Assembly (NCBI GenBank): GCA_050999295.1
Contig: JBPCPI010000039.1
Location: 1-40,825 of the forward strand
Source: JACCQS01 sp050999295
GTDB lineage: Bacteria; Actinomycetota; Actinomycetes; Mycobacteriales; Geodermatophilaceae
DNA length: 40,825 bases
Direction of reading: 5' to 3'
In this document: in pieces, positions 31,881-39,552 of the stretch
Layout of the letters: each line of letters begins with the position of its first letter
Numbering within the stretch: the stretch's first letter is position 1
Program-made: the position numbers and the translations under genes
The notes under the pieces: generated by a model
Seen by the model: the letters and a program-made list of their open reading frames with translations, nothing else
What the model was told of the DNA's origin: nothing
Databases searched by the model: none

Positions 31881-33929
31881 ATGGCCAACGAGCTCGCTGC
31901 CTCATCCTCGCCGTACCTGTTGCAGCACGCCGACAACCCGGTGAACTGGGTCGAATGGGGCCCGAAAGCCTTCGCCGAAGCTCGGGAGCGGGATGTGCCG
32001 ATCCTGCTCTCGATCGGCTATGCCGCTTGTCACTGGTGCCACGTCATGGCCCATGAGTCCTTCGAGGACCAAGCCACCGCGGAGTCGATGAATGCCCACT
32101 TCGTCTGCGTCAAGGTCGACCGCGAGGAACGGCCCGATGTCGACTCGGTGTACATGGAGGCCACCCAGGCGATGACCGGGCACGGCGGTTGGCCGATGAC
32201 CGTCTTCATGACCCCGGACGGCGCGCCGTTCTACTGCGGAACCTATTTCCCTCCGCTTCCGGCGCGAGGGATGCCGTCGTTTCACCAGTTGCTGGACGCG
32301 ATCTCCGAGGCATGGACCGACCGTCGCAATGACGTCCTGGAGTCCGGAGAGCGGATCACCGAGCGGCTGCGCGAGCGGAGGTCCTTCGGCGACCCGGCCC
32401 CCGTCGACGCCGCAGCCCTGGACGCGGCCGTCGATGCGCTGTGGCGCAGCTTCGAACCAGAGAACGGCGGATTCGAGCGCGCACCGAAGTTCCCTCCGTC
32501 GATGGTGCTCGAATTCCTGCTCCGACACCACGCCCGTACCGAGGAACCCCGCGCGTTGACGATGGTCGAGACCACCTGCGAGCGAATGGCTCGGGGAGGG
32601 ATCTACGACCAACTCGCCGGGGGCTTCGCCCGGTACTCGGTCGACGGCCAGTGGGTCGTCCCGCACTTCGAGAAGATGCTCTACGACAATGCCTTGCTGC
32701 TCGGTGTCTACCTGCACATGTGGCGGGAGAGCGGTTCGGAGTTCGCCCGGAGGGTCGCCGATGAGACGGCCGCGTTCGTGATCCGCGACCTGGGCACACC
32801 CGAGGGCGGTTTCGCCTCCGCGCTGGACGCGGACACCGACGGGGTCGAGGGGCTGACCTATTCCTGGACACCCGAGCAGCTGGTCGAGGTTCTGGGCGCC
32901 GACGACGGAGCCTGGGCCGCAACGCTTCTCAAGGTGACACCGGAGGGCACCTTCGAATCGGGGGGGATCAGGGAGGGTGTCCGGGAGAAGGGCTCCTCGG
33001 TGTTGCAACTGCCCGAGGATCCGGATGACCCGCAACGCTGGGCAGAGCTGCGCCGCAAGCTGTTCACGGCACGCGCGTCTCGCCCGCAGCCGGGCCGCGA
33101 CGACAAGGTGGTCGCGGCCTGGAACGGGCTGGCGATCGCTGCGCTGTCCGAGCACGCGATGCTGACGGACTCCGCCGAGAGCCTGTCCGCGGCCGTCGCA
33201 GCGGCCGAGTTGGTGACGCGGGTGCATCTGGTGGACGGGAAACTCCGCCGGGTCTCCCGCGACGGAATCGTCGGCCGGCACGGCGGGGTTCTCGAGGACT
33301 ACGCAGAACTGGCGCGTGGTCTGCTCGCGCTGCACCAGGCGAGCGCTGACGGTCGCTGGCTCGACCTGGCCGGCGAACTGCTGGACGCTGTCCCGGCCCG
33401 CTTCTCCGACTCCTCCGGCGGCTTCTTCGACACCCCGGATGATGGCGAGCTGTTGATCCGCCGTCCACAGGACCCGACAGACGGCCCGTCGCCATCTGGT
33501 GCCGCGGCGGCCTGCGACGCCTTGATCAGCTACGCAGCACTGACCGGGAAAGCGCTACCGCGGGAGGTGGCGGAGCGGGCGCTGGCCTGGCTGGGGCCGA
33601 TCATCGCCCAGGCGCCGCGGGCCGCTGGGTCAGCGGCTGGCACGGCTGAGGCTGTACTGGCCGGTCCACTGGAGATCGCTGTGGCCGGCCCGGCCGGGTC
33701 GGAGCGCGCCGCGCTAGCCGCGGTTGTCCGGGCTGGAACCAGCCCAGGAGCCGTGTCTGTGGTCGGCGAGCCGGACACTCCAGGCGTGCCGCTGCTCGCC
33801 GGGCGGGTCACCGCCGAGGCCCCCGTCGCGGTATTCATCTGCCAGGGCTTCGTGTGCCAGGCGCCGCTGCGGGAGGTGTCCGCTGTGGGCGAAGCGATCC
33901 GGACGCGGGAGACGAGCGGCCGACGATGA
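31881..33929 (+). CDS. DUF255 / YyaL (SSP411-like) thioredoxin-domain protein
   Basis: 682 residues. The N-terminal thioredoxin-like domain carries C50-H-W-C53 (AACHWCHVMAHESF) with VKVDREERPDVD downstream, followed by an (alpha/alpha) barrel resembling six-hairpin glycosidases (GGIYDQLAGGFARYSVD, VPHFEKMLYDNALL, AWNGLAIAALSEHA). This is the full-length form of the family, which is widespread and of uncertain function, possibly redox or sugar linked. ATG 31881 (MANELAASSSPYLLQHADNP) is the standard start; the frame runs upstream through a LysE remnant. It is the counterpart of Rv1084 in the M. tuberculosis order. Confidence 0.93.
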   Translation: MANELAASSSPYLLQHADNPVNWVEWGPKAFAEARERDVPILLSIGYAACHWCHVMAHESFEDQATAESMNAHFVCVKVDREERPDVDSVYMEATQAMTGHGGWPMTVFMTPDGAPFYCGTYFPPLPARGMPSFHQLLDAISEAWTDRRNDVLESGERITERLRERRSFGDPAPVDAAALDAAVDALWRSFEPENGGFERAPKFPPSMVLEFLLRHHARTEEPRALTMVETTCERMARGGIYDQLAGGFARYSVDGQWVVPHFEKMLYDNALLLGVYLHMWRESGSEFARRVADETAAFVIRDLGTPEGGFASALDADTDGVEGLTYSWTPEQLVEVLGADDGAWAATLLKVTPEGTFESGGIREGVREKGSSVLQLPEDPDDPQRWAELRRKLFTARASRPQPGRDDKVVAAWNGLAIAALSEHAMLTDSAESLSAAVAAAELVTRVHLVDGKLRRVSRDGIVGRHGGVLEDYAELARGLLALHQASADGRWLDLAGELLDAVPARFSDSSGGFFDTPDDGELLIRRPQDPTDGPSPSGAAAACDALISYAALTGKALPREVAERALAWLGPIIAQAPRAAGSAAGTAEAVLAGPLEIAVAGPAGSERAALAAVVRAGTSPGAVSVVGEPDTPGVPLLAGRVTAEAPVAVFICQGFVCQAPLREVSAVGEAIRTRETSGRR

Positions 33930-33936
33930 ACTGCGC

Positions 33937-33964
33937 TAGTGTGTAATCACGTAATCCTGTAATC
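33937..33964 (+). promoter_or_regulatory. Promoter with three phased GTAATC operator repeats
   Basis: The -10-like TAGTGT (33937-33942) is followed at once by GTAATC at 33943, 33951 and 33959, exact 8-base spacing. These cover the expected transcription start and run up to the AAGGAG ribosome site (33965-33970) of the next gene. Iterated short direct repeats are typical operators of ribbon-helix-helix repressors, which the next gene may encode. Confidence 0.65.
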
Positions 33965-33977
33965 AAGGAGTGCACAC

Positions 33978-34505
33978 ATGGCGACAGAGAACGCGGCTCA
34001 GGACGAGATCAAGGCCTGGTTCACCGGACGGCTACCCGATGACTGGTTCACCGGGCCGGCCGAGGTGTCGGTGGACCGGGAGGAGATCGTCGTACTCGGC
34101 ACGCTGGCCGAACCAGAGACGGCCGAGGATGCCGATGATGCAGCCCGCTCGGCGGCGGCAGCCGGTCGGATCAGCCGGTGGCGCGAGCAGACCCGCGAGG
34201 AACGGATCGGTATCGCACAGTCCGCCGAGCATCGCTTCGGTCGCAAGGTGGCGTGGGGGGCCAAGTGCGGGTCGGCCTCGACCCTGTTCACCCATCTGGC
34301 CATCCCGGTGATGACCCGGCTGCGCCAGCCTGAGCGTCAGGTGCTGGACACCCTCGTCGAGTCCGGAGTCGCCCGGTCGAGGTCCGAGGCGCTGGCCTGG
34401 ACGGTCCGCCTCGTCGGGCAGCACAGCGAGGACTGGCTGGCCGAACTCCGTACGGCGATGGCCTCGGTCGACGAGGTTCGCGCGAGAGGACCGCAGACCG
34501 GCTGA
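33978..34505 (+). CDS. Putative ribbon-helix-helix type regulator (conserved actinobacterial protein)
   Basis: 175 residues. The N-terminal half has an acidic region (PETAEDADDAARSAAAAG) and then ISRWREQTREERIGIAQSAE and RFGRKVAWGAKCGS. The C-terminal part (RLRQPERQVLDTLVESGVAR, then SRSEALAWTVRLVG) looks like a DNA-binding segment of RHH type (x-L-V-E-x-G-V-x-x-S-R-S-E-A-L). AAGGAG lies 7 bases before the ATG. The gene is preceded by three phased GTAATC repeats, consistent with autoregulation. I do not recognise a named family, and the RHH call is moderate. Confidence 0.7.
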   Translation: MATENAAQDEIKAWFTGRLPDDWFTGPAEVSVDREEIVVLGTLAEPETAEDADDAARSAAAAGRISRWREQTREERIGIAQSAEHRFGRKVAWGAKCGSASTLFTHLAIPVMTRLRQPERQVLDTLVESGVARSRSEALAWTVRLVGQHSEDWLAELRTAMASVDEVRARGPQTG

Positions 34506-34610
34506 GCCAGCCACGGTCGGACCCAGGGGGCACCCCGTGACGCTGGATGCGGAGTAATCCTCTCCGATTCCCGACGGGGCAGACGCCGGAGCGGCTTGGC
34601 CGCTAATCCC

Positions 34611-34680
34611 CCGGCCAACGTTGCGGGTGCGCACGTTACGCGGCCGGCGATTCCGACAAGAGTCCGCGCGCGGCGCGCGC
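34611..34680. repeat. Dispersed intergenic repeat (site 2)
   Basis: The sequence CCGGCCAACGTTGCGGGTGC, then CGGCCGGCGATTCCGACAAG and AGTCCG followed by a GCGCGC-rich end, matches 24301-24420 with a few substitutions. It lies between the RHH-like gene and the alcohol dehydrogenase, ending just before the latter's promoter. Confidence 0.6.
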
Positions 34681-34686
34681 ACTGGC

Positions 34687-34698
34687 TAGGGTCGGGGA
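34687..34698 (+). promoter_or_regulatory. Leaderless-type promoter of the alcohol dehydrogenase gene
   Basis: TAGGGT (34687-34692) is followed by exactly 6 bases and the ATG at 34699. It is identical in hexamer and spacing to the cbs promoter. Confidence 0.45.
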
Positions 34699-35724
34699 AT
34701 GCGTGCAGCGGTGTACGAGGGCCCCGGGAACGTCCGGGTCGAGGACGTCCCCGATCCGGTGCTGGTCCTGGACACCGACGCGATCGTGCGGGTCACCGAT
34801 GCGGCGATCGGCGGCAGTGCCCTGTGGGCCTACCGCGGGTACGGTCAGCGCCCGCCGGGTGCGCGGATCGGGCATGAGTTCCTTGGCCAGGTCACCGAAG
34901 TCGGTGCCGACGTACGCACCGTCCGGCCCGGTGACCGGGTCGTCGCGCCCTACATGTGGTCGTGCGGAGCCTGTGACTACTGCCGAGCCGGTCTGACCAG
35001 TTCCTGCCTGGACGGGGGCACCTTCTCCGAGCCCGGCCATGACGGGGGCCAGGGTGAGGCAGTACGGGTGCCGCACGCCGACGGCACCCTGATCGTCGTC
35101 CCTGCCGCCGATGCCGTGCCGGCCACCCGCCTGTTGCCGCTGAGCGACGTGATGGCCACCGGACACCACGCCGCGGTCAGCGCCGGCGTGGACCACGACA
35201 CGACTGTTGCGATCATCGGTGACGGCGCAGTGGGTGTTTGCGCAGTCCTGGCGGCGCGGCGGCTGGGGGCACGCCGCATCATCGCCATCGGTCACCATGC
35301 CGACCGGCTGCACATGGCGGTGGATTTCGGTGCCTCGGACATCGTCCAAGGCAGCGGTGACGAAGTGCTCGAGAAGGTCATGAGCCTGACCGGCGGGGTC
35401 GATGCAGTCTGCGAATGCGTAGGTTCTCAAGCGGCTTTCGATGACGCGTTCGCGATGACGCGCGACGGCGGCCGCGTTGGGTACGTCGGTGTCCCGCACC
35501 TGGTCGAGGGCATCGACCTATCGAAGATCTTCGCCCGCAACATCGGGATCCGCGGGGGGATGGCGCCGGCGCGTGCCTACCTACCAGCACTTCTCGACTC
35601 GGTGCTTGATGGCCAACTCGACGCCAGCGCGGTCCTGGACCTCACTCTGGGACTCGAGGAGCTCGCCGACGGCTACGCGATGATGGACGACCGACTGGCG
35701 ATCAAGGCCCATATCACGATCTAG
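34699..35724 (+). CDS. Zinc-type alcohol dehydrogenase family protein with altered catalytic site
   Basis: 341 residues of the medium-chain dehydrogenase/reductase fold. The structural zinc site is intact: C89, C92, C95 and C103 in SCGACDYCRAGLTSSC. The GHE motif is present (58-60, H59). The usual catalytic zinc ligand Cys in A-x-C-G-S-D reads IGGSAL here, so C38 is Gly and the Asp is Ala. The NAD(P) loop IIGDGAVGVCAVLAARRLGA is normal. The loss of the catalytic Cys suggests a zinc-independent or altered reductase; the substrate is unknown. The remaining domain (GYVGVPHL, LSKIFARNIGIRGGMAPARAY) is as in threonine-dehydrogenase-like enzymes. Confidence 0.9.
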   Translation: MRAAVYEGPGNVRVEDVPDPVLVLDTDAIVRVTDAAIGGSALWAYRGYGQRPPGARIGHEFLGQVTEVGADVRTVRPGDRVVAPYMWSCGACDYCRAGLTSSCLDGGTFSEPGHDGGQGEAVRVPHADGTLIVVPAADAVPATRLLPLSDVMATGHHAAVSAGVDHDTTVAIIGDGAVGVCAVLAARRLGARRIIAIGHHADRLHMAVDFGASDIVQGSGDEVLEKVMSLTGGVDAVCECVGSQAAFDDAFAMTRDGGRVGYVGVPHLVEGIDLSKIFARNIGIRGGMAPARAYLPALLDSVLDGQLDASAVLDLTLGLEELADGYAMMDDRLAIKAHITI

Positions 35725-35726
35725 CT

Positions 35727-36050
35727 GCCTGGCCAGGATATGGCGCCGAGATCGCCAGGGACCTACATCTGGCCGGGCGGCGCGTGCACCTGTTCACCCG
35801 CCCTTGTGGTCCACTCATTCGTACGTACCGTCTGTCCGACCGTGGCACGGGCGCAGGCATTGAAACCGGCGCACTGATGCGGCAGGGGCTGCGACTCTAT
35901 GGCGTCCTGCTGGCCATCGAAGGTGGGCGGATGACGGCTGCACCCGGCCTCTATCTCGGCTGCCAGGCAACGGAACTGGATCTTTCCGAGCCGGGCGTCA
36001 CGTCGGTGATCTGGAGCGACTGTATCGGCGAACCGGCCATCGCGGCCTGA
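35727..36050 (+). pseudogene. Remnant of a CzcO-type FAD/NAD(P) monooxygenase gene
   Basis: From about 35736 one frame reads GYGAEIARDLHLAGRRVHLF, like the second Rossmann motif of CzcO/flavin-monooxygenase proteins (G-x-S-G-A-E-I-A-x-D-L-H). It continues with MRQGLRLYGVLLAIEGGRMT and ATELDLSEPGVTSVIWSD, which resemble later parts of the same family, and stops at 36048-36050. The N-terminal FAD domain, the middle and the C-terminus are missing. The internal GTG at 35784 is not a credible start. This explains most of the gap between the dehydrogenase and the kinase. Confidence 0.5.
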
Positions 36051-36148
36051 CCGCGTGCTGGATCGCCTACGTAAGGTGATCGGTCAATTACGGAGGCAGT
36101 AGACCAGCGCTCGCGCTAACCGCGCTCGGCTGAGTCCCGGCTGCCGGC

Positions 36149-37765
36149 TCAGCCGCCGCCGCCGTTTCCGGTCCCGCCGCCGTTTCCGGTCCCGCCGTTG
36201 CCGTTTCCGGTCCCGCCGCCGTTTCCGGTCCCGCCGTTGCCGTTTCCGGTCCCGCCTTCGGTCCCGGTCCCGCCTTCGTTCCCGGTCCCGCCTTCGTTCC
36301 CGGTCCCACCTTCAGGCACCGTGGTGTTCGCCGATTCGTCCGCAGGTCCGGGAGGTTGATAGTCCTGCTTGGCGAAGAATACGGTCACCGTCGATCCCCG
36401 TGGCACCTCGGCTTGGGCTGGATCGGTAGTGATCACCGCACCCTGGACGAATGGCTGGTCCTCGGCGATCCCGGCGGATCTGAGTACCTGGGGCGAGACG
36501 TCAATCGCGCTGGGCAGAGCCACCAGCCCCAGCGCGGACAAGTCGGCCTGGACCTCGCCCACCGGCTGCCCGAGATATGACGCGGTGTCGACGAGCACAA
36601 GCTCCGGTTCTGCTGACGGATCGATACGCTCACCCGCGACGGCTGAGTTGCCAGTATTCTGCTGGACGACGTAGACCGCGATCAGCCCGGTGGCGATGGC
36701 CAGTAACGCCGCGATCAGGAGAGGGACCCTTCGACCGTTGGGGGATCGGTCGCGGGGTCGCCCTGGGTCAGACGGAGTTCCGGGACTCTGCGGCTGAATG
36801 CGAGTCGGTGAGCCCCCCGGCGAGGCAGCCGTCGCCACCTGGCTCCCAAGCGCAACGCCTAATGGGCTAGATCGGTCGCCCGGTTGGATTACGGATGTCG
36901 GTTTTGGATCGGCGTCCACGGATGAACGCAGCGACTGGTCTTGGGCGACCGCGCGCACGGCATCGGCGAATTGGCCTCCGTCGGAGAACCGATCCTCGGG
37001 ATCCTTCGACATCGCCCGCATAATGAGTGCGCGGACGGGATCCGGGATCTCAAGAGGCAGCGGCGGTGGCTGTTGATTGACATGGGCCAAGGCGACGGCG
37101 ACCGGGGACTCAATCTGGAACGGAAGCCGCCCAGCCAGACACTGGTAGCCGACCACGCCGAGGGAGTAGACATCCGATGCGGGCGTGACCTCGCGGCCCA
37201 TCGCCTGTTCGGGCGAGAGGTAAGCGGCTGTACCAACTACCATGCCGGTTTCGGTCAGGGGCACGTGGTCGGCGGCCCTGGAGATCCCGAAGTCGGTGAT
37301 CTTCACGCTCCGATCTGGCCGGATCATGAGATTTCCCGGCTTCACGTCCCGGTGCACCACACCGTTGCGGTGAGCCGCCCCCAACCCTGAGGCGGTCTGC
37401 TCCAAGATGCCCAGCAGCGAGGGCGCGTCCAAGCCGGTACCGTGGTCCAGAAGGTCGGACAGTGGATCGCCATCGATCAACTCCATGACCAGGTAGGCGA
37501 CATGTTCGCCTTCAGCCATCGCCTCGCCGTAGTCGTGGACCGGGGCGATGTTGGGATGGGAAAGCGACGCAGCGTTCCTCGCCTCGGTACGAAAGCGGGC
37601 GAGAAACGACTGATCACCGGTGTATTCGCTGCGCATGACCTTGACTGCCACTGTGCGCAGAAGTGTCGTGTCGCGAGCACGCCATACCTCGCCCATGGCT
37701 CCGACTGCGATCCGTCCGACCAGTTCGTATCGGTCCCCGAGCCGGACCCCGGTCTGCACAGTCAT
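36149..37765 (-). CDS. Ser/Thr protein kinase of PknB type with one PASTA-like repeat and a Gly-Thr-Asn tail
   Basis: 538 residues. The kinase domain (about 13-270) is complete: glycine loop GRIAVGAMGEVW (17-28), K42 in VAVKV, HRDVKPGN (D140), DFG 158-160 and GTAAYLSPEQ. A Ser/Pro-rich juxtamembrane linker leads to one transmembrane helix (about 347-367), then a single PASTA-like domain (PELVLVDTASYLGQPVGEV to STVTVFFAKQ, about 388-466). The end (486-538) is repeats of the GGTGN type. PASTA kinases sense cell-wall fragments at the septum; one repeat is fewer than PknB has. GGGAGG lies 6 bases before ATG 37765. Codon 354 is TTA. The gene overlaps nothing and is followed by the flavoprotein remnant. 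Confidence 0.92.
   Translation of the reverse strand: MTVQTGVRLGDRYELVGRIAVGAMGEVWRARDTTLLRTVAVKVMRSEYTGDQSFLARFRTEARNAASLSHPNIAPVHDYGEAMAEGEHVAYLVMELIDGDPLSDLLDHGTGLDAPSLLGILEQTASGLGAAHRNGVVHRDVKPGNLMIRPDRSVKITDFGISRAADHVPLTETGMVVGTAAYLSPEQAMGREVTPASDVYSLGVVGYQCLAGRLPFQIESPVAVALAHVNQQPPPLPLEIPDPVRALIMRAMSKDPEDRFSDGGQFADAVRAVAQDQSLRSSVDADPKPTSVIQPGDRSSPLGVALGSQVATAASPGGSPTRIQPQSPGTPSDPGRPRDRSPNGRRVPLLIAALLAIATGLIAVYVVQQNTGNSAVAGERIDPSAEPELVLVDTASYLGQPVGEVQADLSALGLVALPSAIDVSPQVLRSAGIAEDQPFVQGAVITTDPAQAEVPRGSTVTVFFAKQDYQPPGPADESANTTVPEGGTGNEGGTGNEGGTGTEGGTGNGNGGTGNGGGTGNGNGGTGNGGGTGNGGGG
36152..36310 (-). repeat. In-frame tandem repeat coding for the GGTGN tail of the kinase
   Basis: Units of 15-18 bases encode (N/E)GGTGN and (G/N)GGTG variants from residue 486 to the end. 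Unit sequence on the plus strand is of the CCGTTTCCGGTCCCGCC type. The regularity suggests recent slippage expansion, so length may vary among strains. Confidence 0.7.
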
Positions 37766-37894
37766 GGCCCGCCTCCCGTGGCAGCCGGGGCATCCCGGCC
37801 GGTCTTGTCCGACCAAAGGATACCCGTGCCGCTGGAGTTCTCATCCCGGCGAGTTCTTGCATTCGCCAGACACCGGCCTGGCGTGGCGTGCAGC

Positions 37895-38602
37895 TCAGAC
37901 GGCGTACATGGCGAAATACACGGCGATGTAGTGGCAGCTCGCGGCCAGGATGGTCGCGGCGTGGAAGACCTCGTGATAGCCGAAGACGCCGGGGATCGGG
38001 TTGGGCCGCGATGTGGCGTAGGCGATCGCGCCGAGTGAGTAAAGCAAGCCACCGGCGCTGATCAGGACGAGTGTGGTTACCCCGAGGTTGGCCAGGATGG
38101 CCGGGAAGAACAGCACGGCGACCCAGCCGAGCGCGAGGTAGATGGGGACCCCGACCCAGCGCGGCGCCGTCGGCCAGGAGGTCTTGAGTGCGATGCCCGC
38201 CAGTCCGCCACCCCAGACGACGCCCAGGATCACCCAGCGGAACGTGCCCTCCAACGCCAGCACGCTGAACGGGGTGTAGCTCCCGGCGATGAACAGAAAG
38301 ATCGTCGAGTGATCCAGCAGCTTCATGATCTTCCAGCCACGGGGGGACCAGGCCCGGCGGTGGTAGGCGGCGCTGACGCCGAACATCGCCGAGACCGTGA
38401 AGCAGTAGATCGTCACAGCCAGACCAGTGCTCGGGCTGTGCGCCCAGCCCAGCGGAATGAGCACCGCGCCGGTGAGGATCGAGGCCAGGAACGCGCCCAG
38501 GTGCAGCCGGCCACGCAGCCGCGGACGGGTGTCCGGAGAGTCGTAGTCGGAGTCGCCGAAGTCCAGCGGCGCCAGATCGAGGGGGACGAGCTTGGTAGCC
38601 AT
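37895..38602 (-). CDS. Hemolysin III / PAQR family integral membrane protein
   Basis: 235 residues with seven predicted helices. Family motifs are present: SAAYHRRAW in the early helices, LLDHSTIFLFIAGSYTPFS, and GYHEVFHAATILAASCHYIAV with the His pair near the end. In the PAQR/HlyIII fold, His residues and an Asp bind zinc; the physiological activity in bacteria is unsettled despite the hemolysin name. ATG 38602 (MATKLVPLDL) is the usual start; the frame extends upstream without support. The gene is divergent from the Z-prenyl synthase gene, the same arrangement as Rv1085c-Rv1086. Confidence 0.92.
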   Translation of the reverse strand: MATKLVPLDLAPLDFGDSDYDSPDTRPRLRGRLHLGAFLASILTGAVLIPLGWAHSPSTGLAVTIYCFTVSAMFGVSAAYHRRAWSPRGWKIMKLLDHSTIFLFIAGSYTPFSVLALEGTFRWVILGVVWGGGLAGIALKTSWPTAPRWVGVPIYLALGWVAVLFFPAILANLGVTTLVLISAGGLLYSLGAIAYATSRPNPIPGVFGYHEVFHAATILAASCHYIAVYFAMYAV

Positions 38603-38733
38603 CGAATCCAGGTTACGTTCTCGTAGTTTTCGCTGCCAAGAAGCACGTGTCACGCAGTGCAATGCGACAATAACTCTCCGCGACTGCGGGTCTGGGCGGC
38701 CGGGAAAGACAGTGCGTCGTACGCTCCTGAATC

Positions 38734-39501
38734 ATGGGTTGGGCCGATCTGCCGTACCGGCTGTACGAGCGACGTCTGCAGCGCGAACTCTCCGGCGCGC
38801 AATTGCCCCGGCACGTGGGTGTGATGGTCGACGGCAACCGGCGCTGGGCCAGGTCCAGCGGCCTGGGTGACGTCAACGACGGCCACCGGCGCGGCGCCGG
38901 CAAGATCGTCGACTTCCTCGGCTGGTGTGATGAAGCGGGAATCGACCACGTGACGGTCTTCCTGCTGTCCACTGACAACCTCAATCGACCCGAGCCTGAA
39001 CTGAACCCACTGCTCCGGATCATCGAAGACCTCGCGACCGACCTGTCCGGTCCTACCCGGCGCTGGCAGCTACGGCCGGTCGGGGCATTGGAACTGTTGC
39101 CGGACAGCACGGTTGAAGCACTGAAGAACGCCCACGAGGCCACGGTCGGCCGTCCCGGCGCGGCGGTGGATCTGGCGGTGGGCTACAGCGGCCGCCGGGA
39201 GATAGCCGATGCGGTTCGTTCGCTGCTGGCCGAGCAAGCCGCCGCTGGGAGGTCCCTGGACGATCTCATCGACATCCTCGACGTCGAGCACATCGCCGAA
39301 CACCTCTACACCCGAGGCCAGCCCGATCCAGATCTGATCATTCGGACCAGCGGCGAGCAGCGATTGTCGGGGTTCTTGCTCTGGCAGACCGCACACTCGG
39401 AGTTCCACTTCTGTGACGTGAACTGGCCGGACTTCCGGCGCACAGATTTCCTGCGGGCGCTGCGCGACTACGCGGGAAGACACCGGCGCTTCGGCGCCTA
39501 G
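38734..39501 (+). CDS. Short-chain cis-prenyl (Z-isoprenyl) diphosphate synthase, UppS family
   Basis: 255 residues. The catalytic Asp is D33 in HVGVMVDGNRRWA, followed by GHRRGAGK, FLLSTDNLNRP and, near the end, DLIIRTSGEQRLSGFLLWQ and HSEFHFCDVNWPDF, the conserved regions of UPP-synthase-like enzymes. It condenses isopentenyl diphosphate onto an allylic primer, making products used for lipid carriers of cell-wall assembly. By position it corresponds to Rv1086, a (Z)-FPP synthase, so a short product is likely; chain length cannot be set from sequence alone. TACGCT lies 8 bases before the ATG. Confidence 0.9.
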   Translation: MGWADLPYRLYERRLQRELSGAQLPRHVGVMVDGNRRWARSSGLGDVNDGHRRGAGKIVDFLGWCDEAGIDHVTVFLLSTDNLNRPEPELNPLLRIIEDLATDLSGPTRRWQLRPVGALELLPDSTVEALKNAHEATVGRPGAAVDLAVGYSGRREIADAVRSLLAEQAAAGRSLDDLIDILDVEHIAEHLYTRGQPDPDLIIRTSGEQRLSGFLLWQTAHSEFHFCDVNWPDFRRTDFLRALRDYAGRHRRFGA

Positions 39502-39515
39502 TCCCTCGATGTTTG

Positions 39516-39552
39516 GCTGAGGCAGACTCCTCAGCGTGGACCTGATCTCACC
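39516..39552 (+). other. Hairpin plus 17-bp duplicated start region ahead of the DUF885 gene
   Basis: GCTGAGG (39516-39522) and CCTCAGC (39529-39535) form a perfect 7-bp hairpin. The next 17 bases (39536-39552) begin GTGGACCTGATC, and the same 12 bases recur at 39553. The first GTG (39536) opens an 8-codon minicistron that ends at TGA 39560-39562, inside the real gene start, in a different frame from it. Confidence 0.5.

Noticed and set aside
31902..33335. 477-codon minus-strand open frame under DUF255
   Set aside because: Antisense shadow of a conserved gene with no independent signals.
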